Positions 61,501 to 64,000 of a stretch of DNA of 64,000 bases are shown piece after piece. This DNA is from Echinometra lucunter (taxonomy: Eukaryota > Echinodermata > Echinoidea > Camarodonta > Echinometridae), in the NCBI GenBank assembly GCA_029962745.1, contig CM057153.1:12857241-12921240 (forward strand), read 5' to 3'. Made by a program: the position numbers and the translations under genes. The notes below the pieces were generated by a model, which saw only the letters and a list, made by a program, of their open reading frames with translations, was not told where the DNA came from and made no database searches. Position 1 is the stretch's first letter, and the number at the start of each line of letters is the position of its first letter.

Positions 61501-61536
61501 GTTTGGTTGTCAGGGCGAACTGGATTCGAGTAGTTT
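39518..61536 (-). CDS. Adhesion GPCR: Ig, 4 HYR, HormR, GAIN/GPS, 7TM (5' incomplete)
   Basis: Sixteen exons chain on the minus strand with fully consistent phases and give about 1,189 residues to the stop. From the N-terminus: Ig-like (61213-61536), four HYR modules (60542-60784, 59643-59885, 58435-58674, 57486-57737), HormR in two exons (57031-57144, 56619-56743), GAIN (55666-55812, 54811-55186, 54138-54412), GPS (49256-49414), and five exons for 7TM and tail (47817-47941, 46122-46384, 45350-45416, 44305-44461, 39518-39979). HYR and Ig modules mediate extracellular adhesion. The GPS keeps His-Leu/Thr for self-cleavage, and the residues after it form the tethered agonist. Signal peptide and start lie upstream of 61536 and were not found. 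The model has no transcript support. Confidence 0.88.
40123..41041. mobile_element. hAT-like element in the TM5-TM6 intron
   Basis: Tips CATGGGTGTCG (40123) and CGACACCCATG (ending 41041) are inverted. A perfect 8-bp target duplication ACTGAGCA stands at 40115-40122 and 41042-41049. There is no transposase. The right part holds a GAGC/GCGA array (40788-40816) and alternating G and C runs. A segment around 40719-40790 (GATGCAAACCGATTTxCTTTC, then GGxxAAGATACTTAAAATGC-like) is shared with 53547-53612 of another element. Confidence 0.88.
41569..41787. mobile_element. Possible MITE with G/C-run modules
   Basis: Ends CAATGGCGTACTGG and CTAATCACGCCACTG are inverted over about 11 bp and enclose a C-run/A-run and its inverted T-run/G-run copy. 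No matching target duplication, so the limits are uncertain. Confidence 0.45.
41816..43651. mobile_element. hAT-like element, 1.84 kb, non-autonomous
   Basis: Tips CAGGGTGACCAGACGTCCC (41816) and GATTTTTGGTC-type end AATCTGGTCACCCTG (to 43651) are inverted over the first 13 bp. Flanking octamers AATTGGGG (41808-41815) and AGTTGGGG (43652-43659) match at 7 of 8. GCTCGC arrays lie 200 bp inside the left end (42018-42041) and 80 bp inside the right end (43550-43572). No recognisable transposase; AT-rich interior. A smaller MITE (42167-42322) is nested in it. Confidence 0.8.
42167..42322. mobile_element. Nested 156-bp MITE with GGGCCC termini
   Basis: Tips GGGCCCATTGCATAAAAC and GCAACGGGCCC (RC GGGCCCGTTGCATAAAAG) are inverted over about 25 bp. 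ATG flanks both sides (42164-42166, 42323-42325). The inside contains further TTTTTGCC/GGCAAAA inverted units. It interrupts the hAT-like element and so inserted later. Confidence 0.8.
43787..44174. mobile_element. Foldback element with internal short tandem repeats
   Basis: Arms of about 60 bp begin TATGGTGGCCCTGAAGTACT and end with its inverse at 44174. A perfect 6-bp TTATAC flanks both sides (43781-43786, 44175-44180). Between the arms, units of about 16-34 bp built from TGCGAAATTCA, GAATTTxGCATC, CACGACCCG and GGACCTGGGATG recur about 12 times in mixed orientation. Open frames on it are repeat translations. Confidence 0.85.
44305..44461 (-). CDS. aGPCR exon 15: TM5
   Basis: Acceptor CTTTTTCAG, donor CAG/GTAAGTG; enters in phase 2 and leaves in phase 0. 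TM5 reads GLLLPIGVILLHNIITFSLA, followed by a basic intracellular loop (NKTKREQ). Confidence 0.9.
44462..45349 (-). other. aGPCR intron
   Basis: AT-rich intron with a C run at about 44679-44698. No other exon or delimited element seen. Confidence 0.7.
45350..45416 (-). CDS. aGPCR exon 14: end of TM4 and extracellular loop 2
   Basis: A 67-bp exon, phases 1 to 2, encoding GIPVIPVAIAVGL-type TM4 end (PVIPVAIAVGLSTDSYRNEA). Acceptor CATGACAG, donor GTAAGC. Confidence 0.85.
45417..46121 (-). other. aGPCR intron
   Basis: AT-rich, with no repeat or exon that I can delimit. Confidence 0.6.
46122..46384 (-). CDS. aGPCR exon 13: TM2, TM3, start of TM4
   Basis: Phases 2 to 1. TM2 reads ILIHLCIALLMLYVVFICG. 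TM3 reads CMAVAALLHYLVLVTIMWMG and keeps the Cys that pairs with loop 2 in this family and the HY..L..IMWM core. TM4 starts FVIKAALIAW. Donor GTAAGTAC. Confidence 0.93.
46385..47816 (-). other. aGPCR intron
   Basis: AT-rich intron; T and A runs, no delimited element. Confidence 0.6.
47817..47941 (-). CDS. aGPCR exon 12: linker and TM1
   Basis: Opens in phase 0 directly after the GPS exon, with DIHGQLDINEKEKFALDLIT as linker, then TM1 IGCFLSITGLSFTILTFLLF. Donor CAA/GTAAGAC in phase 2. Confidence 0.92.
47942..48861 (-). other. aGPCR intron, right of the hAT-like MITE
   Basis: Part of the intron between the GPS and TM1 exons. Apart from a short TTTTTTATTCCCTTTCC duplication near 48509-48547, nothing is recognised. 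Confidence 0.6.
48862..49122. mobile_element. hAT-like MITE (261 bp)
   Basis: Tips TAAGGCCGTACGCAGAAG (48862) and TTCTGGGTACGGCCCTG (ending 49122) are inverted. A perfect 8-bp AAACCGAC stands at 48854-48861 and 49123-49130. A G run and a C run lie just inside the two ends; the module GGGGGCAGTTGCCCCC next to the left end recurs inverted at the right end of 52320-53882. No coding capacity. Confidence 0.88.
49256..49414 (-). CDS. aGPCR exon 11: GPS and tethered agonist
   Basis: Phase 0 to 0, 53 codons. Cys/Trp pattern CVFWDF, DWSNKGC, then CHCNHLTNFAVLV. The HLT triplet (codons at 49274-49282) is the known autoproteolysis site of adhesion receptors, cut between Leu and Thr, and the four GPS Cys are present. 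TNFAVLV would be the tethered agonist. Confidence 0.97.
49772..50390 (+). mobile_element. LINE ORF2 C-terminal fragment, decayed
   Basis: Broken frames read in order: FKLDRLDIVQVNYYIYIG and DDGKCD, then EIARTFLARNDLF, SVLLYGGKNA, SFEMWVYMRIMRISWK and RSKYFGHL. These match the order of conserved segments behind the RT of animal non-LTR retrotransposons (...YLGS..DGKCD, IA.A..AF, SVLLYG.E.W, FEMW..RRMLRISW, RKL.YFGH). Stops and frame changes interrupt it. It lies in the GAIN-GPS intron, opposite in strand to the receptor. Confidence 0.7.
50480..51440. repeat. Diverged tandem duplication inside intron
   Basis: Blocks such as GGCATAAAGATG, GAAATAAAxxAxxGGAAAGC, GAGCATCGACxAGCA, GGCCTTTTCCTxGGCTCT and CATAGTTACAGAAT occur in the same order in about 50480-51010 and 51010-51440, offset 512 bp early and about 416 bp late, so one copy has lost about 96 bp. 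Confidence 0.75.
51441..52319 (-). other. aGPCR intron, no exon seen
   Basis: AT-rich sequence with purine tracts. No delimited element. The 8-bp target TGTAAGGT of the next element lies at 52312-52319. Confidence 0.5.
52320..53882. mobile_element. hAT-like element, 1.56 kb, in GAIN-GPS intron
   Basis: Tips CAGAGGCGTCGATCC (52320) and GGATCGACGCCTCTG (ending 53882) are perfectly inverted over 15 bp. A perfect 8-bp TGTAAGGT flanks both sides (52312-52319, 53883-53890). Inside: G run, (TA)n at about 52451-52520, GAGC/GCGA arrays at 52605-52617, 52931-52951, 53358-53367 and 53612-53636, a pyrimidine tract, then alternating G and C runs. No transposase frame, so non-autonomous. Confidence 0.92.
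54138..54412 (-). CDS. aGPCR exon 10: GAIN domain, C-terminal part
   Basis: Enters in phase 1, leaves in phase 0 (GAACAG/GTAAAT). Contains VSFVVFKDDTLFP, VLGPVLSASVAGG and LSDPVVIEFEAEQ, the strands that in GAIN domains precede the GPS. A Gly/Ala/Pro-rich insertion (TAAAGTTWPPGGSG) sits in the middle. Confidence 0.9.
54811..55186 (-). CDS. aGPCR exon 9: GAIN domain, helical and first strand part
   Basis: Phase 0 to 1. Reads VSNAFVEIVDQVAESD (helical), LDRQLMESARC, then the strand-rich KLNIATPSIAVRTASF, a short Glu run (EEEEEPLL) and EASIQLPSEVFEG. Position between HormR and GPS and the SIAVRTASF pattern fit the GAIN domain. Confidence 0.88.
55666..55812 (-). CDS. aGPCR exon 8: start of GAIN, helical
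   Basis: 49 codons, phase 0 to 0. Mostly helical: YNVKEVARYVEAVVVNQTHF and DIMFLSDTLQNMADV, as in GAIN subdomain A. Acceptor TATTCTGCAG, donor GTAAGTC. Confidence 0.85.
55858..56215 (-). mobile_element. tRNA-derived SINE in intron
   Basis: On the minus strand the head has TGGATATGTCATCGG (A box region) and CGAGTTCGAATCCC (B box, 56154-56167), then CACTCTCCACCCAGGTGTTA. The 3' end has a GGCGCTATAAAAATCC tail. The same body and box spacing occur at 13555-13805, and tail pieces at 4716-4756 and 62849-62892. Confidence 0.8.
56619..56743 (-). CDS. aGPCR exon 7: HormR domain, second half
   Basis: Phase 1 to 0. Reads GGHPVAVRNC, then FTEVGIWQSVRIRTCG, matching the G.A.R.C ... G.W ... C end of hormone-receptor domains. 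Confidence 0.85.
57031..57144 (-). CDS. aGPCR exon 6: HormR domain, first half
   Basis: A 38-codon phase 1-1 exon, too short to stand out as an open frame. Reads ACPSEKTT, FTWPST, ARRCPVNTVFG, the C..W..T...CP...G order that begins a HormR domain and continues in exon 7. Confidence 0.83.
57486..57737 (-). CDS. aGPCR exon 5: HYR module 4
   Basis: 252 bp, phase 1-1. SEPPRFMNCPRNV opens it; SVRWTEPIADDNVG, GAKFAVGDHRVSYVVSD and LAGNNVTCEFEVSI are the standard HYR core with its Cys pair. Confidence 0.93.
57878..58122. repeat. Inverted satellite-like repeat (GTTCGTTATTCC units)
   Basis: The left half carries direct units like GTTCGTTATTCCAGAGG about every 20-25 bp; the right half carries the inverse CGGAATAACGAACCTT. 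The whole can fold back on itself. It lies in the intron between HYR modules 3 and 4. Confidence 0.75.
58435..58674 (-). CDS. aGPCR exon 4: HYR module 3
   Basis: 240 bp, phase 1-1. REPPRLTCPENIVVDT, SASWTRPTATDNSG, GEFIYGISNRTYSVKDGSDN and ANCTFSIHVRG follow the HYR pattern including both Cys. Confidence 0.93.
58675..59642 (-). other. aGPCR intron
   Basis: G run at about 58978-58989 and C run at 59248-59265. No exon or delimited element seen. Confidence 0.6.
59643..59885 (-). CDS. aGPCR exon 3: HYR module 2
   Basis: 243 bp, phase 1-1. EPPTIIDCPADLSVPTDPG, AQVSWDDPTAVDNSGQV, GIGFFTIVYTATDLAGNEA and TCSFSISIEG give a near-consensus HYR. Confidence 0.96.
60277..60403. mobile_element. Small palindromic element in intron
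   Basis: Outer ends TGGGGGTGTAACAT and ATGTTACATCCCA are inverted. Inside lie two further palindromes: 60291-60330 (arms AAAGAGATACAATCAAT and its near inverse) and 60351-60374 (a perfect 24-bp palindrome with half-site CTTACGATTGAT). Likely a MITE relic; no target duplication identified. Confidence 0.6.
60542..60784 (-). CDS. aGPCR exon 2: HYR module 1
   Basis: 243 bp, phase 1-1 (acceptor TTTCAG, donor GTGAG). RDPCPSDITVPTDFN, TTVTWDRPSLAHSRG, GNRFNLGKTDIVYNASD and EVCVFTITVQ fit HYR, though the usual DNSG is replaced by AHSRG. The usual Pro-Pro before the first Cys is also absent. Confidence 0.88.
61213..61536 (-). CDS. aGPCR exon 1 of those visible: Ig-like domain
   Basis: 108 codons, phase 1-1 (acceptor TTGTCAG, donor GATG/GTAAGAC). 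VKISCIINQG and DGGTFTC are the two Cys-bearing strands of an Ig fold, with D.G.F.C before the second Cys. Being phase 1 at its 5' side, at least one earlier coding exon must exist upstream (higher coordinates). Confidence 0.85.
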
Positions 61537-62790
61537 CTGACAAGAACGGAAATATGTTAAGTGACATATTAAGTAAGTTATAACAAAGATGAAAAATTCA
61601 CTATCTGTGTACAATCAAATCAGTTTCCTGTTCTTATGTCTTCAGTGACATTAGTCTTTATGTTTCTTACAATAGTATTAACCTTGAAATGTAGAGGACT
61701 GAAATTAATTACACAGCATCCCTGTAAATCTACGAATAGTCATTTAGCAATCATCAACATCATCATACTTCTATTAGTCATCATCTTTCTCCATTATCTA
61801 CATAAAAACAAAAACAACTAAACCCTTTACCCCTCTAAAGTTTGAAAGGAGGATGCATTTCTTTAAGTGCACTGAAAGGATGACAATTACAGTAAGACTT
61901 TTATTAGAGTTTCCTGATGATGGAGCGATTGATAAAATGGCACCATTTCCAGGTAGCGGAGACATGCTGAAACATCATCCGTATGCTTACATTGTCGTTA
62001 AGTTCTGTCATGAGAAATGAAAATACCCATCATCGCCGTTTAATTATGACACCACATAAATGGCCACATGGCAAGGCCATTATGTTTGACGATTAATGGC
62101 GCATACCTTCTCTGGTCTCGCAAACGAATCGTGAAAATATGAAATCCAGATATTGCCATTTTGTAGTCATCTCGGTTATTTATAAAAATGTCACATTCGG
62201 GAGAAAAGGATGGAGTTAAACGGAAGGGAACTACCAGACTTGCCTGCAGTTATGCTCCTTGAGAGTCCTTTCGACAGAAATTGAGAATTATGCTGACTAG
62301 TTGTATAGTTATTTGCTATAGAGTTTAAGTACAACCAGTTCAGTAACCTACTCAAATTCTGTTAATTTTATCAAATTGCGATGATTTGGTCTCTGTTATT
62401 TGGTAGCATCTGACGATGCAAATGCCACCCTTTCTATTTCTTTGTAATCCTTCCCATTCTCGTTCTTACTCCGATTTTCTTCAACTAACAACGCAAAATG
62501 TCTGTGACGATGTTCTTACACTGACATGCTTTTCTTTTTAATTATCCTGCTTATTGTCGTCGTGTGCGTGTTCGATATCCTAGACAAAACCCCTGCTTTT
62601 TCAGGTGTTCGCTTCCCCTCTGAAACATAATGATGCATTTATATTCATTGCAAATACATTGTTACTGTTTCAGATGAAAATGAATATGAATTTCAATTTC
62701 AATTTTGATTTTATCATGCTCCAGCCCAATCTGCTCCTCAGGGATTTTCCTCCACCAGCCGAATTCTTAAGTTCAACCCTGCATCTCCAT

Positions 62791-62812
62791 CTAACCCTAA
62801 CCATAACCCTAA
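62791..62812. repeat. Short interstitial telomere-like repeat
   Basis: CTAACCCTAACC followed by ATAACCCTAA: three to four degenerate CCCTAA units. Too short to mark a fusion point. Confidence 0.5.
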
Positions 62813-62848
62813 TGCTGATCTAAAACTCAAGTGATAATAATAATAATA

Positions 62849-62892
62849 ATAGAGCACATTTATAACGCGCCTAATACTATGTTTCTAGGCGC
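62849..62892 (-). mobile_element. SINE tail fragment
   Basis: (AAT)n followed by CACATTTATAACGCGCCTAA and CTAGGCGCTG, matching the 3' tail of the SINE at 55858-56215. Confidence 0.5.
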
Positions 62893-64000
62893 TGTGTTGC
62901 TGTTGTCCCCGCAGCCATTAAGTAAAGTTCTATCCTTATACCAAATGGAAAGCTGGGACAGCAGCACCACGATTAAATTTATATTACAAGAGGCAAATCA
63001 ATCTGACCTATACAGACCCAATCTTCGTGACGAAATGAAACGCTCCTATGTCCTTATAACCCAATTATGTCGGAGAAAACATCTAAAGCAATTCAGAATG
63101 TCTAAAGCCATCATAAGGCAATCTAATGCAACCTCTCTCATTTATATACATGTGTGTTAATTTTTCATAGACTGTGAACAGAGGGGGCTTACACTGGCTC
63201 CAACTTATGATGAATATACCGTCGACAGGTCGAACGATTATTTGTTAACTTTACGTGCGTGTTTCTCTTGTGTAGAAGAAGAAGCTGAGCTTAAAATTTG
63301 TGGACATCTTGCTCCTTTTCCACTAGAGTCAGAGAAAATTCAAAGACTGTTTTGCAGGCCGACCAAAACTGTATTCGAACTTTAACAAGTCTAGAACCAG
63401 AATATCGGAAATTATCAGGAGCATATTACCGCACTGATCTTTTCGACTGTAACCTGACTATTTCCTGGGCCAATTTCTAGAACAATAAACACCAAGTATT
63501 CATTGCTGCTCTGGCGGAAATGAGTAGTCTTTTGTTTGCTAGAAAAGTCTTCTCGCGTTTGTCTTGACATGAGGGTCTGTGAGCAAAAGGCTCCAGTAAT
63601 AAGCATGATAAGGGGGTATCCGAACGTTTCTTCAAGGCGGGGGCTCCAGTGGCACATGTTTGTCAACTTCTATTTCCTTATGAATATTGTTGAAATCCTG
63701 GAAATTTACGACTTTATGTTTCGTGGTTTGTTGTTGTTTTTTGGCAATCTATTTTCGTTAAAAAGTAAAAAGACATTTGTTTTCCGGTTTACCTCTCCAT
63801 CCCCCCACCCCCACCCCCACCCTCAGCAGGCTGAAAGTGAAATGACGCCCCCGTAAAAATGTGACTCAATTCAAGAGAAGTAACTAGGTCTATAATACCC
63901 CATGCTTAAAACAGTCAAGGTGAAAGAATAATGCCTCGTAAGATCTCGGACAAAAACAGCTTTTGATCTGATTTGAGTGAAAAATAATTACGGAAGGAAC

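Larger units (their letters stand above)
61537..64000. other. Region upstream of the visible aGPCR exons
   Basis: The missing signal-peptide exon could be here, but I found no minus-strand candidate with a signal core and a phase 1 donor. Short items seen: a telomere-like stretch (62791-62812), a SINE tail piece (62849-62892) and CCCCAC repeats at 63802-63820. Confidence 0.5.

Noticed and set aside
62791..62812. Ancient telomere or chromosome fusion point
   Set aside because: Only three to four degenerate units in a low-complexity setting.

Overview
This is nuclear DNA of an animal. It has spliced genes with GT/AG introns, AT-rich non-coding DNA full of microsatellites, many non-autonomous DNA transposons and SINEs, and one LTR retrotransposon. 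The gene content (a somatomedin-B receptor of methuselah-like type, and an adhesion GPCR carrying HYR modules) suggests a marine invertebrate deuterostome, most likely an echinoderm such as a sea urchin. That placement is inference from gene families, not proof.

Three family-B-like seven-transmembrane receptor genes dominate the coding content. (1) At 3149-4523 (+) lies the membrane part of a methuselah-like receptor. Its TM1-TM5 exon is clean, but its TM6-TM7 exon is only readable with changes of frame. (2) At 16957-23042 (+) is a complete three-exon receptor of about 968 residues: signal peptide, somatomedin-B domain, a large Cys-rich ectodomain and 7TM. All intron phases fit. (3) From 61536 down to 39518 (-) runs a large adhesion GPCR that I could chain through 16 exons with matching phases: Ig, four HYR modules, HormR, GAIN, GPS with an intact HL/T site, 7TM and a cytoplasmic tail. 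Its 5' end lies beyond what I can find.

Between genes 2 and 3 (24191-30601, +) sits an almost intact LTR retrotransposon (LTR, PBS, gag, protease-RT-RNase H-integrase, PPT, LTR), broken only by a frame change between gag and pol. A block of about 5,056 bp, starting inside its pol and running through the 3' LTR into flanking DNA, is repeated head to tail (27165-32220 and 32221-37276) with very few differences. It is either a very recent duplication or an assembly/haplotype artefact.

The rest is mostly transposon debris, and several elements can be delimited exactly by terminal inverted repeats plus target-site duplications. There are hAT-like elements with 8-bp duplications at 12583-12823, 40123-41041, 41816-43651, 48862-49122 and 52320-53882. 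There are foldback or MITE elements at 852-991, 7464-7705, 11381-11865, 14437-14872, 18836-19162, 38072-38499, 42167-42322 and 43787-44174, tRNA-derived SINEs, and a LINE fragment. The three longest hAT-like elements carry internal palindromic GAGC/GCGA arrays and share G-run/C-run modules although their tips differ. I consider this the most unusual repeat signal here. I found no RNA gene, CRISPR or other defence system.
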